Positions 1 through 11,729 of a stretch of 64,000 nucleotides of DNA are shown here, piece after piece; within the stretch, counting starts at the first letter, position 1; each line of letters begins with the position of its first letter. The notes beneath the pieces are model-generated. The model had not been told where the DNA came from. It made no database searches and saw nothing but the letters and a program-made list of their open reading frames with translations. The stretch spans positions 25,508,457 through 25,572,456 of the forward strand of contig JAAALK010000081.1 of the NCBI GenBank assembly GCA_019279435.1. Direction: 5' to 3'. Origin of the DNA: Zizania palustris (Eukaryota > Streptophyta > Magnoliopsida > Poales > Poaceae). A program made the position numbers and the translations under genes.

Positions 1-1837
1 AGCATTGCTATTGAGTCTATTACAATTTTACAATCAATGCAGAAGTATGCAACATGAGATAAAGTATAATTTGAGGTACACAGAAACTGATTAAGAAAAA
101 TTTAAAAGAGCAGGTAAAATGTGTTTATACAATATACATTTGTTGAATGTTTGCTATGACAATTGGATGGTGAGATTGTTTTCAATCCATGATACCTAAT
201 ATTCCAATACCATTTTTCCTTTCTCTAAAAAATGTAATGCAAAGTTAAACACAAGAAGTCGTATATATTACCTTGGAGGCTGGGATTCACTGGAGTCAGA
301 ATTCCTGATACCATATATTTTAAAGCCATTGTTTGTAATGAAAGTACTGGCTATTTATTTTGCAGATTTTTGGTAGCATCTGCAGGACAGTCAGTTTGTA
401 TCACACAAGAGTATCCAAAACAACGCATCTATATAAAATGTATCGCAGATTATTTGTTTCCATGGGATTTACAGGGGAATAATCAAGAGCTATGAATTTG
501 AAAGGTATGATTTGCATCTTGTATGTGTGTGTATATATGATTTGGCAATGTCTTCTATAAAAATTGTCAATCATGTGACAAGTTTATTCAAGACATTGAG
601 ATGTCTGAAACCTTGTTCCTTCCTCCATGTGCAACTACACCAGCTGGTGTTTCAGCACCGACCACTAGTTTGTCAGCGATTACGCCATACACAAATTTGC
701 TAATTTACTCCATAATTTATTTGGTGAATCCTCATTCATCATCTTATACTTTGTCTCTCAAAGAGACCTTGATGAATTGCGAGGAGACTTTTGGGTTTGC
801 CTCAATCAACCCCTATTGGATAATCACATCCTTCATCCTGCAGTATATGTGATACTTGTCACGTTCAGTTTGTTGACTCGTTAATTATTAGGAAATGCAC
901 TTTTTACATACAGGTATTTTGGTATTTTTATAGGTAGATACATAACCATTTATAATATAACCTGGAAATTTCACTTTTATAGTAGTGGTTGCTTATGCCA
1001 ATATCTATTTACTTGGAAGCATCTGGATTAATTTCCCCGTGAAGAACAAATATATATCAGTTTGTAATCGTTTCTAGTTTAATGTTGCTAGCAGTTTTTA
1101 CCATCAATTAGACAGATTCAATGTGCTGCACCAAATTTATGAGGGAGAAATCAGTGTTGTGAAGTTCAAATTATGATAATTCTGTCATCCTTGTCTACGC
1201 AAAACACCAACTAATTTAGAGACATACTTGTTTTTTTATTTTGTTTTTTTAGTACAATAAAAACTATCTGAAAGTCTCTAGTTTTCTCTCTAATACATCA
1301 AAATCAAAAAGAAAAGAAAAGGAAACACATATGTACATATTTATAAAGCACAAGAGTCATGTGTCCTGCTGTAAATGGGAGTATGGGACTATCTGAGTAG
1401 TGTAACTCTGTGTGTGAAGAGAAATATGGATTTATTAAGTTTGTAGTCCCTCATTTTCTGGTAGATGTTAACTGACTAGTATACTACATGTCTACATCCC
1501 CTAGTGGATAAAAAATGAAAAACATTGAGTGGCAAACAATCAAATTGTGTGTCCCAAATGTTGACTCGAATAAAATTGGCAACTGTATAATATCAGAACT
1601 ACTGAACAGTGAGAGCCAGATATGAGATATCTGATCAAGATAGGATAAACACAGGTGCCTGAATGAGCTACTTGTTCTTATGCTAGATGATGGGAAGGGC
1701 AGCAAGGTAACTGTCATACCACACGTAATGGAACATAAGAGAGTAAATCACAACAACTAATGATTTAGTGTTTTTTCATTTTTGCTCTACTTCCTCTTCT
1801 CCTTCTTCAACTGCTTCCTCTTCATGTTTGAATTATT
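1..1837. other. AT-rich intergenic stretch, no gene seen
   Basis: I find no coding region, RNA gene or clear transposon terminus here. The longest open frames are under 90 codons, have no recognisable motif and no matching splice sites. The stretch ends at the target duplication of the gypsy element at 1838. Confidence 0.5.
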
Positions 1838-1842
1838 GCTAC

Positions 1843-2278
1843 TGATACCGACTAACCCTCACAACCAATCTGATGAATGCAGGAAACAGAAAAGATGGAA
1901 CTCAAGCAAGACAGAAAGTGGAACCGTGGTGGGAGGGAGATCACCGGAGCTCCGGCGCCGGCAAGGAGCCCTGCCAAACTCCAAGTAATCTCGCCCCCTT
2001 AGGGAAAGACTTAATTCCTGGATTCCCATCCCAAAAGACACTCCTAGGCCTTTATAGATCAGGCTACAAACCAGGAAACAAACTCCTAACATTAAGGGAT
2101 AACCAATTCTGCTCTTATTCAAACCATGTAACTAATTTATTCAAACGCTGCCACTTATTTGGACCCACGCCCTTAGGCGTCTTCCCCTTGCTGTGCGCCA
2201 GCCCTTTGCTGTGCGCCAGCCTCCTGCTGGGCTGTTTTACGACGCGCATATTTGCGCCCAACAAATGCATCGATAACA
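1843..2278 (-). repeat. 3' LTR of the gypsy element
   Basis: This 436-bp copy differs from the 5' LTR at about five sites by eye. A purine-rich run lies just inside it (minus strand, 2279-2293). The integrase frame runs on into this LTR and stops near 2115. Confidence 0.95.
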
Positions 2279-3326
2279 TTACCCCCGTCTCCAACAAACA
2301 GCGCGTCCTCGAGCTGTATTCTGGAAAACGGTGTTTAAAATCCTCCAATTGTTCCCATGATGCATCTGCAGCCGCTTGACCCAGCCATTGGACCAATAAC
2401 TCCCACACTCCTCTATTCAGGCGTGCCCGGATCACCTTCGATGGTGTCGGTAGAACCTTGCCGTGAAGGATTTGTGGCAGGGGCACTACCTCTTGTGGCA
2501 CTTCCCCTTCAAATTTCTTCAATAGTGCTACATGGAAGACATTATGAATACGTGCCTTCGGTGGCAACTTTAATTTGTAAGCCACCTCCCCAATGCGTTG
2601 CAGCACCTGATATGGTCCATAGAATTTCGGTTCCAACTTGGATGGCGCCACCATGGTGACACTCACTGCTGACCGTTGTTGTAGCTTCAACCAAACCCAA
2701 TCCCCCACGTCGTAATGGACATCCCTCCGCCGTTTGTCATGGGTGGCTTGCATAGTGACTTGCGCTTGTAGCAACCGATTCTTAATGTCCTCTAGAAATT
2801 CATCCCGGGCCATTAATTGCCTGTCCACCGCAGCCACCCGTGCTGTTCCCTGCTGATATGATCTGAGTGTCGGGGGCTCCCGCCCATACACAATGCGGAA
2901 AGGGGAACACTTGACCGTCGTTTGATAAGATGTATTATAGCAATATTCTGCCCACGGTAGCCACTGCAACCATGATTTCGGCCTGTCTCCTGCCAAACAG
3001 CGGAGGTACATCACAATGACTCTATTAACAACCTCCGACTGCCCATCTGTTTGTGGGTGAAACGCGGAACTCATCAATAATTTAACTCCCGCAAGGCGGA
3101 ACAATTCGGACCAGAATAAACTCGTGAATATTGTGTCCCGATCACTCACAATGGAACAAGGGATCCCATGCAGTCTGACAATCTCCTCAAAGAACACCTT
3201 GGCCACTGATGCAGCGGTATAGGGGTGTCCGAGCGGGATAAAATGAGAGAACTTGGAAAATCTATCCACCACTGTTAGAATTACTGATTTGCCTCCCACT
3301 TTAGGAAATCCCTCCACAAAATCCAT
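2115..3326 (-). CDS. gypsy integrase core and chromodomain-like tail (frameshifted from pol)
   Basis: This frame continues the pol polyprotein after the single-base shift near 3401-3408; codons upstream of the first ATG, back to the shift, also read as integrase. Visible are the DDE core (first Asp in MDFVEGFP/TVVDRF, second in IVSDRD, Glu in TDGQSEVV), the GPF/Y-type region (FYGPYQVL) and a C-terminal chromodomain-like segment ending LEDFKHRFPEY. It joins cDNA ends to target DNA; chromodomains in this lineage are thought to steer insertion to heterochromatin. The stop lies inside the 3' LTR, so the last ~50 residues are probably not original. Confidence 0.9.
   Translation of the reverse strand: MDFVEGFPKVGGKSVILTVVDRFSKFSHFIPLGHPYTAASVAKVFFEEIVRLHGIPCSIVSDRDTIFTSLFWSELFRLAGVKLLMSSAFHPQTDGQSEVVNRVIVMYLRCLAGDRPKSWLQWLPWAEYCYNTSYQTTVKCSPFRIVYGREPPTLRSYQQGTARVAAVDRQLMARDEFLEDIKNRLLQAQVTMQATHDKRRRDVHYDVGDWVWLKLQQRSAVSVTMVAPSKLEPKFYGPYQVLQRIGEVAYKLKLPPKARIHNVFHVALLKKFEGEVPQEVVPLPQILHGKVLPTPSKVIRARLNRGVWELLVQWLGQAAADASWEQLEDFKHRFPEYSSRTRCLLETGVMLSMHLLGANMRVVKQPSRRLAHSKGLAHSKGKTPKGVGPNKWQRLNKLVTWFE
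2279..2293 (-). other. Polypurine tract of the gypsy element
   Basis: The minus strand reads GGAGACGGGGGTAA directly before the TG of the 3' LTR, the expected place and composition for the plus-strand primer of reverse transcription. Confidence 0.7.
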
Positions 3327-3399
3327 CGATATATCGCTCCAAACCTCTGATGGTACTGGTAGAGGTTGCAGTAAACCGGCCGGGTGAAGATGATCGGTC

Positions 3400-6300
3400 T
3401 TATTTTTTTTGACAAGTCAAGCAGCCCCGCACAAACTCCCGAACCTTGCTGTTTGCTCTAGGACTGTAGAATGTCGCCCTCCAGCGATGCAGCGTCTTCT
3501 CAGTCCCTTCATGTCCACAATCATGTGCAGCGGCCAGAGTCAGTGGCCATATGGAAGAAGCTGCAGGAACAAAAACCTTGCCCTTGAAGAGCAACAACCC
3601 ATCTGCAAGTGTCCACCCTTCTTTTGCTTGGCCGGCCCGCACTTTGGCTTGAAGTTCAGCCACTTGTGTATCACTGTTAGCCTCCTCACGTAATTTATCA
3701 AACAACTGAAAATGTGGTGCTGATATCATGTGAAGGGCTGCCATGTCCTCCTCTCGACGGGACAAGGCGTCCGCAGCTCCATTCAGTTTTCCTGGGCGAT
3801 ACTCCACTGAAAAGTCATACCCAAAGAGCTTGCTGACCCATGTGTGCTGCGGAATTGTCGACAGCCGCTGGTCCAAGAGAAATTTGAGGCTATAGTGGTC
3901 AGTCCGGACGAGGAATGCACGTCCCCACAAATACGGTCTCCAGTTGCGAACTGCTTTGACCAGCCCAATTAATTCCCTTTCATATGCTTGCAACTTCTGA
4001 TGATGGGGTGCGACTGCTCGGCTAAAATAAGCAATCGCCCTGTCCCCTTGATGCAGCACCACACCAAACCCAGATCCAGATGCATCGCAGTCCACCACGA
4101 ATGGAGACGTGAAATCAGGCATCTGTAGAAGTGGTGCTGTCATTAGGGCCTGTTTGAGCTGAAGAAATGCCTCTTGAGCCTCCTCCGACCACCGGAAAGC
4201 CTCGCGCTTTAGTAGGGCTGTAAGAGGTGCTGCCACAGTCCCATAACCCGCAATAAATTTGCGGTAATATCCTGTCAAGCCAAGGAAACCGCGCAGAGCC
4301 CGCAGTGAATGGGGCTGTGGCCAAGACTCCACGGCTGAAATCTTCTCCAGGTCCATGGCAACTCCTTGATCTGATATAATGTGGCCCAAATAGGTGACGG
4401 ACGTCATCCCGAACGAACATTTGGACTGCTTGAGGGCTAGCTTGTGTGTCCTGATGATGTCAAACACCTGTTTCACATGTTGCAAGTGTGCTGCCCAGGA
4501 TGTGCTAAAAACCAGAATGTCATCAAAGAAAACCAATACAAATTTCCGAATATACGGCCTCAATATCTCATTCATCAATGACTGAAATGTCGACGGTGCA
4601 TTAGTGAGCCCAAACGGCATGACCAGGAACTCAAAGTGCCCTTGATGTGTCCGGAAGGCCGTCTTCTCCACGTCATCGGGGTGCATCCGAACTTGATGGT
4701 AGCCGCTGCGGAGATCAAGCTTGGTGAAGAAACGAGCGCCCCGAAGCTCATCGAGGAGCTCATCCACCACCGGAATCGGGAACTTATCTTTCACCGTCTT
4801 TATATTAAGCTCGCGGTAGTCGACGCAAAATCTCCATGTCTTGTCAGCCTTCCTCACCAACAGGACCGGAGACGAGTATGCCGAAGTGCATTCGCGAATG
4901 ATACCCTGTTTCAACATATCAGCACATTGGCGCTCAATTTCATCTTTTAAGAGTTGAGGATATCGATACGGCCGGACAGCCACCGGCGGTGTCCCCGGGA
5001 GAAGTCGGATGCGGTGATCATGTCGACGTGGTGGAGGCAGGCCGCGCGGCTCCTCGAAAATGTCGGTGTAGGATTCGAGGAGGGCGCTCAGTACGTCGCG
5101 GGCCTCTGTCAGTGCTGCACATTGGGGGGTCGGTGCGCCCACTCCCACCCAACGTACCGACCGGCCATGGCGCCAAAACTCCATTGACAGAGCACTGAAG
5201 TTCCATAGGATGGGTCCCAGGGACCGCAACCAATGGACTCCCAGCACCAAGTCAAACCCGGCCAATGCCAAGCCGTAGCAAGTGATGTCGAACAGCTCCG
5301 TGTCGATGGTGATTGGTAGTTTGGTATAGATGCCGTTACTACAAACGTAATCACCATTTGCCATGCGAACAGAGAGGCCTGGCCGTGGCTCGACCTGTAG
5401 ACCTAGCCGAGACGCCACCTCCTCCTGAATAAAGGTGTGCGTGGAGCCCGTGTCCACCAATGCCACCAAACTCTCGCCCCGAATGGTCACATGGAGCTTC
5501 ATTGTACTGCTGATGTCAATCCCTGTGAGGGCATGGAGTGATATCCCCAAGTCTTCCACTGCCTCCCCTTCATCTTCATCGTCTTCCAATTCCAACAAAT
5601 ATATCCCTTTAGCCTTACACTTATGATCAGCAGTATATTTTTCTGGGCAATTATAACACTCCCCGTTCGCCCTTTTTGTTGCCAATTCCTCCGGAGACAG
5701 CCGCTTGAAGCGTGGTTTGTTCTGCTGTCCCGCTTTTGCTGGCTGTCCCACAATCCCTCCTTTAGGCGCTGCAGCTTGGGATCGGGGCCCCGCCTTCCCT
5801 GTGGCCCCTAGTGACTCCCTGCGTTCATAAGACCGCGCCAAACTCATAGCAGTCTGCAGATGTGTTGGGGCCTGCAGTTCTACGTCCGTACGCAGTGGTT
5901 CACCCAGTCCTGCTGTGAACAAGTTGACCTGTTGTTGCGGTGATAAATCATCACAGTGGCAAAGAAGTAATGAGAATTGGCGTTCATACTCTTCCACTGT
6001 GCCTGATCTATACAAATCCTTCAGTTCTGCCAACCCATTATGACGCAGGGGCGGTCCAAAGCGCATGTGAATAAAATCCACGAACCTTGGCCAGGACGGC
6101 ACACCATTATCCCTCTCCAGACTATAATACCATTCTGCTGCCACCCCTTCCAAGTGAAGTGAGGCAATCCACACCTCCTCTGCCATGGTCCGCATGCCCC
6201 GAAAGTATGTCTCACACTTATTCACCCATGTCAAAGGATCTGATTCCCCCGTAAAGGTGGGAAAATTTAACTTCGGTCGCCTGTACCCTCCATCATCCGA

Positions 6301-6687
6301 GCGGCCCCGGCCACCCCAACCTCTGCCCCCTTCCTCCTGTAGGTTCCTGCCACCACCACCTCAGGCGCCCCCTTGTTCCCAGCGGCCAGCATACAGGAGG
6401 TCATCTCCTGGTCTTCCTCCTGTCGCCCGCACCCCCTCCTGTCCTCCTGCCCCGCCAACACGACCCCCTTGGATGGATAGGACCTCGTTGTTGGTGTCTT
6501 GGCCAGCAGGGCCGGTCTCTTTCAGATCGCCGGGAACACGTTCCACCAGGGCCAATCTTCTGTCATGGGCATCCAGGCGGCCGTTCATCGTTGTCATTTG
6601 TCCCATCAGCCGCGTCACTGCCCCCATGAGGAAGTCGAGCTTCTCGTCAGCGGTCATGGTCCCAGGATCTTGTATGGAACCGGACAT
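3400..6687 (-). CDS. gypsy Gag-protease-RT-RNase H polyprotein (one in-frame stop)
   Basis: The frame starts at an ATG at 6687 just inside the primer-binding site. It is interrupted only by a TGA at 6361-6363 and continues in the same frame to 3400. Counted from the methionine at 6234: retrotransposon Gag domain in roughly the first 150 residues, a CCHC-like knuckle (CYNC near 193), aspartic protease DTGS near 261, reverse transcriptase with FFDD near 570 (usually YIDD/YVDD), RNase H starting around 670, then the HHCC zinc-binding start of integrase with CLTC near the end. The TGA could come from CGA by C-to-T change, the type of damage expected in methylated transposons. The frame ends early because of an extra A in an A run near 3401-3408. 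Confidence 0.9.
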
Positions 6688-6705
6688 GTTGTCGATGTTC
6701 CAGTT

Positions 6706-6721
6706 GAATCTGATACCAAAT
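6706..6721 (-). other. Primer-binding site, initiator tRNA-Met type
   Basis: On the minus strand the sequence next to the 5' LTR reads TTTGGTATCAGATTC. TGGTATCAGA is the usual match to the 3' end of plant initiator tRNA-Met, the primer of most plant LTR elements. Confidence 0.8.
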
Positions 6722-7157
6722 TGATACCGACTAACCCTCACAACCAATCTGATGAATGCAGGAAACAGAAAAGATGGAACTCAGGCAAGACAGAAAGTGG
6801 AACCGTGGTGGGAGGGAGATCACCGGAGCTCCGGCGCCGGCAAGGAGCCCTGCCGAACTCCAGGTAATCTCGCCCCCTTAGGGAAAGACTTAATTCCTGG
6901 ATTCCCATCCCAAAAGACACTCCTAGGCCTTTATAGATCAGGCTACAAACCAGGAAACAAACTCCTAACATTAAGGGATAACCAATTCTGCTCTTATTCA
7001 AACCATGTAACTAATTTATTCAAACGCTGCCACTTATTTGGACCCACGCCCTTAGGCGCCTTCCCCTTGCTGTGTGCCAGCCCTTTGCTGTGCGCCAGCC
7101 TCCTGCTGGGCTGTTTTACGACGCGCATATTTGCGCCCAACAAATGCATCGATAACA
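6722..7157 (-). repeat. 5' LTR of the gypsy element
   Basis: This 436-bp LTR is upstream in the element's minus-strand orientation. It begins TG and ends CA and matches 1843-2278 almost base for base. The primer-binding site lies directly inside it (6709-6718). Confidence 0.95.
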
Positions 7158-7162
7158 GCTAC

Positions 7163-8666
7163 TCTTCCCGTTTCATGTTGCAAGAAAATTCTTCCTCAAG
7201 CACAGTAAAAACTGTGATCTTCTTACAAATAGTGACATACTTCAAGCCTGTGTCAGTGTGCTGCTCTCAGCACAGTAAGGAATGAGCATTCCTAGTTTCC
7301 TTTGTGATTACCCTTCAAAATATAGTTTTGAAATTGGGAACAAGAAACTTTTGAGCATTAAAAAAAATCACCAAATATTACACACCAGCAGTTTGTTCTG
7401 GTAGGGGCAGGCACATACCCTATGTTGCATGTTCATAATAAACATGAAAGAAAAAGCAATCACAGAGAACAGATGTTATCCTCTCTGCACATGCATGCAC
7501 AGCCACCCACTCTCAGAATTCAGAGGATGCATGCAGCTAATCAATCATACCACCAAACAGTGCAGGATCTTTTTGGGTTTTGGGTTTTGGGTTCAATTAT
7601 TGATGGGGTTTTATTAGTTGGCTAATCTGTTCTTTCCTGTAGCCAGATTGCAGGATGCAACTTGCAGCTCCTCCAGCCAGGCTGCCCCACAAGGCACTAT
7701 CAACTTTCTAGTTCTGAATAACCCATGTTGTCTGAAAACAATAGCATTTCTAAGAGAGATTCATTGCTCTCTATTTTTTTTCAAGAGTTAATACATGTTG
7801 TCTGAAAATTTTATGTGATGGATAACTAATTCTGTAACTAATTCTGTAGGTTGAGTAATCTGAGAAAAGCTTAGAGCAATGTACAGAGTTCCTTCTGATA
7901 GTGATAAGGTTAAAAGGAGGCCCTTTTTGGCAAAGCGAAGACAACACAATAGATTATGCTGCAAATTGCACCAATTGTCAAAAGATTACGTTGCGGGTTG
8001 CAATCAGAGAACTTCCAAACCAGCGTTTTGGATGCGTGCTACCAGCAGACTGCAGACCGGTTACATCTTGCACAGTTGCAATCTGGACGGGTTTCACTGA
8101 TCGAGTCGTCACCATGATGCGGTGTTTGTTTTAGTGGTCACCACACTAGGAGTAGTTTTTATCTTGGTTTCCAGGTTTCAGCTTTAACTTTTTTTTAGTT
8201 GATATGCGTTTGTGAGCCAACTTTTTTCACGAGTTCTTCATTCTTATCTCTTGATATATATTGACTCGAATTGGAGAAGAATGGAAGGTCACTGATTTAG
8301 TTGTCACCAGTGTTTCTCGACCAATTACTGTACCGATCCAGTTTAGCAAAAACTAGACTGGTAACCATATACATAATCGTGATTAATCGGTTTGGTTGTT
8401 TTCCTAGTCCAACTAAGTGCTTTCGATGTGACGAGAGTGTGACTAGTTGTCTGATTAGTGGCAGGAGCTACCAATAGCGCGTCATAGGAGAGTGAGGGGC
8501 CATTAGCGGCGCACGACGGTGAAGGTAGGGGCCAGTTGCCAACGTCGTCACATGACAAGAGGAGGGGACGGTCGTCACATGACAAGAGGAGGGGACCGAC
8601 GACAACACACGAGGCACATCGAGAGGAGTGGGCCGGTGGTAGCATACTTTGGAGGGGGGAGCGGTC
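7163..8666. other. Intergenic stretch, nothing recognised
   Basis: The open frames are short and without motifs. A short direct repetition of gacaagaggaggggac at about 8547-8597 is the only structure I noticed. No tRNA or MITE ends were seen. Confidence 0.4.
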
Positions 8667-9899
8667 TGTTGATAGCAAAAAATGATATTAATAGTTAAAA
8701 TTATCAAAATATCAATTTTTATTAATTTGGGCCGAAAATATGTCAAGACCTGACACAGGCCAGTCCAACGGGCCATATGGGTCCTGTCAGACCTGCCCAT
8801 TCCGTATCCGATTTAGATTAGCTGATTTCAGGTCTATTTTATCTCTAATTAATTTTTGATGACTTGGATCTGTATCTAAGTCCAATTAGAGTCCATGTAC
8901 GTTATGTCCAACCCCTATAAATATAGGGGCAAGGCCGATTCAATGGCTCTCTCTCTCTCTCCCTCAAAACTTTAATAAATTCAATCTATTATTTTACCTT
9001 GAATCGTACTTTTACCGTTCAATCTACTTTTCTTGCCCTAGGATTAGTCAAGTAGCGTCTATCTTTGCGAGTTTGCGTTGTAAACTCTTCATCCATCATC
9101 TCGTAATCACGATAAGTCTTGTTGATTCACGTGTGAATCATCCATTTTATCCACGTAACGAATTTTTATCGTTTTATCGGTGATTCGGTCTCTTAGCCGA
9201 ATTGCCTTTGATCTTTTGGAGTTTTTGCAATGTTTCCATCTCATCTTCTTCGCCAAGAACTTTGGTTGCAAATTATCCACGGCAAGACGATCGCCGGAAC
9301 TCGGAGACTAAATTCCAAAGGCTGTCAGTCTGACCGGAGGTGACACCCCAGTCTGATCGACCTGTGCCGCGCCGGCACGCAGCGGTCTGACTGGCGGCAT
9401 ACTGTCGGTCTGATCGGACTTCGTACACACGCCCGAGATGCTTCGGTCTACGCGCCGGGGCACCCTCTAGAGTACCCTTCGGCCATCTGCGGTTCGACCG
9501 AAGGCTGAGCGCCAGAGACCCCTTCGACCACCCCTTCGTAGATTACGCCGGAGGCCCCCTTCGGCCAAACCCTCCGCACCGCCGGTCTAACTGATAGTAT
9601 AGCGTCGGTTTGACCGGCTTACCTTGGTCGGTCTGATCGCCAATCAAGCTTCGGTCCAATCGGCCCTGATTTGGCCGGTTGGGTATTTTAATCTACAACT
9701 CGATTAATTGAATAATATTTTTATATTGTTTAATTATCTGGTGACTCCACCCTCCCTTATCACTATCAAGGGTCGTCGAAACGCGATGTCGACGTTATGT
9801 TACGCTTAGGGATTTATCTCTAAGTATCCACACATTTTTGGATCGTTGGATCGACGTCAGTGTGTTTGGCACTTTGACCGTCATATTTTAGCGTCAACA
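8667..9899 (+). repeat. Probable solo LTR (~1.23 kb) of an LTR retrotransposon
   Basis: The segment starts TGTTGA and ends TCAACA, the inverted terminal hexamers of many plant LTRs. A TATA box (ctataaatata, 8915-8925) followed by a CT-rich leader gives plus orientation. No primer-binding site follows the right end and no polypurine tract precedes the left end, so it stands alone. Flanks (CGGTC on the left, GAGCC on the right) do not form a target duplication, which suggests recombination between different insertions or later change. No coding frame is present. Confidence 0.65.
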
Positions 9900-11165
9900 G
9901 AGCCACTAACAGCGTTGGTAGGAGTGTATTCCGACTAAAGTAGTACCGGGAATCTTGTTATTTCTATAGTAACTAGTCTAGTTTATAGTAATTGTTACTA
10001 GTCCAGTCTAACATAACAAAAATTGTACTGCTAACGGTATTCGGGTGGCCGACGGTTGCCGTGGTTTTGCTCCGAGCATCTTGTTGTTTCTGTTAATCCG
10101 TATGGCTCTCAGGCCCACCAAACCGTTGACCTCGATCCATGTCAACAAGAGGAGAACTTTGAAATCAATCGTTGCTTGATGCACCAGCGCTGATTTTTTT
10201 GCAGTGATCCATGGGCAAGAGTCCAAATCCGGCCAGCCACTTTTTTATATAATTATTCAATTTCCAGGTCAAATCCATGCGTTCTCTCTCTCTTTTATTG
10301 GTAATTAAAAATGGAGAAGGATTCCCGAGAGCTTTCACTCTAGACGTTGCATGAGTCGACGAGATTACAAGCGCATGCCATATTTATTTCGGTTTAAAAT
10401 AATCTAACTTATTTTGTTAGCTAGAATTAAAATATCAACTTATTATATTATCTTATTATAACTCAGAGCGTAAATTATAACAATTCAATAAGTTGTTCTA
10501 ACCTAACTTATTTCTATAATCTAGATTATCTTAGGGCATGTTTGTTTCAGATTCTAGTAGTCACAGATTCTCAGTAGCTAGCTAGTCTGAGTAGCTGGTG
10601 TTTTCCAGTTTCTGGATTTTAGTTCATTTTCAGATTCTGTAGCTATTGATTCTCACAATCTGAATTATTAAAATTTAGAAATAGTTGTAGCTGTCAGCGA
10701 AAACAAAAAGGCCTCGATCTGAACCAGCGGGGCTTAAACACTAGCTGTTTTACAGCAGTGAACATGTTGCAAGAGTACTAGTCCACAAATCCAAATCCAG
10801 CCGGCTGCTGCCTACTTGTGCGTCTATACTAACATAAATCTTTGTGAGGTGAACCAATCGCATCTGGTGATCTCTCTAACCCATCGTGCACATGATCCCA
10901 ACGACGCATGCGTGCATAAATGCAGCACACACTTATCTTTGCTAATTAATTAATTGGTGATCATATTAGTGCCCCATGGTTAGGCTCCAAACTGTGGCTA
11001 ATTCGATGGTTTAGCACCTAACATTTTTAAATGCTTAATTAATGAGGGTTATTTCAGTCTAAACCCTCCTCTCTTTTTCAGCTCCCACATGCAGAAGCTG
11101 GAGGTTGCAGGTGCAGAGAATCCAGTAGTTGCGCTCCGGCTTTCAAGATCTATCACCAAGATAGA
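9900..11165. other. Intergenic, with one hAT-like MITE
   Basis: Apart from the MITE near 10533-10714 I see no gene or element ends. Position 11165 is the host A next to the Helitron 3' end. Confidence 0.4.
10533..10714. mobile_element. hAT-like MITE
   Basis: The unit begins GGGCATGTTTGTTTCAG and closes with the inverse of GGCCTTTTTGTTTTCG. It is clearly related to the copy at 57443-57650 in the opposite orientation: shared blocks include agttcattttcagattctg and the agctattgattct core. I found no clean 8-bp target duplication, so the exact ends are approximate. Confidence 0.6.
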
Positions 11166-11195
11166 CTAGTAGTGTGCCCGTGCTACGCAACGGAA
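11166..11195 (-). other. Helitron 3' terminus with hairpin
   Basis: Read on the minus strand, an imperfect stem of six G/C-rich pairs with one bulged T sits about 12 bases before the terminal CTAG. This is the signal at which rolling-circle replication normally terminates. Confidence 0.85.
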
Positions 11196-11729
11196 TAATT
11201 GAAACCATAAATATTTGTTTGACAATTAAATTAGGGGCTGACGTCAGAAAGGAATGCAAACTGAAGATCAAATTTGCTTAGTGCAGAACCATATAGGAAT
11301 AATATCATCTCATCTATTCCCATGTAAAAAGAAATCCCATGTAAAAAAGAAAAAGCACTCGAGTGCTATACAAATTGAAATATTTCAACGCGCTTTAGAA
11401 TTTCTTGAATTACTTCAGGAATGTTCTCTTTGCATTCATTCTCAGCGTACTTCAGTATTTCTACAAGAAACTTTGTTCTCAATACATTTTATCCTGTAAA
11501 TGCATTTGACATATAATTATTAGAGAAACAGTAATATAGAATATCATGAGGCAAATATAAATATGTGGGCACTCACTGTGCTAATTAATGGTAATCTTAT
11601 ACCATTCCATGCGCGCATATAATTGATAACCAGATATCCTGTTAAATTACTGCAAAAGACATATTAATGTTACATGTTATTCAACGTAAGTAATAATTAA
11701 ATTAATTAGATATTTATATTTGGAGGCAA

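Larger units (their letters stand above)
1843..7157 (-). mobile_element. Complete Ty3/gypsy LTR retrotransposon (chromovirus, Reina-like?)
   Basis: Two 436-bp direct repeats (1843-2278 and 6722-7157) both begin TGATACCG and end CGATAACA. They are flanked by the 5-bp target duplication GCTAC at 1838-1842 and 7158-7162, so the ends are certain. The element reads on the minus strand: gag, protease, reverse transcriptase, RNase H, then integrase (gypsy order). The integrase C-terminus has a chromodomain-like tail (LLVQWLGQAA...SWEQLEDF), which with the short LTRs suggests the Reina lineage of chromoviruses; the lineage is an inference. By eye the LTRs differ at about five positions, all transitions, so the insertion is young. 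The polyprotein has one in-frame stop and one frameshift, so this copy is probably not autonomous as read. Confidence 0.95.

Noticed and set aside
8660..9904. Five-base target duplication for the solo LTR
   Set aside because: GAGCG on the left and GAGCC on the right look similar but would require the LTR not to begin with TG; not accepted.
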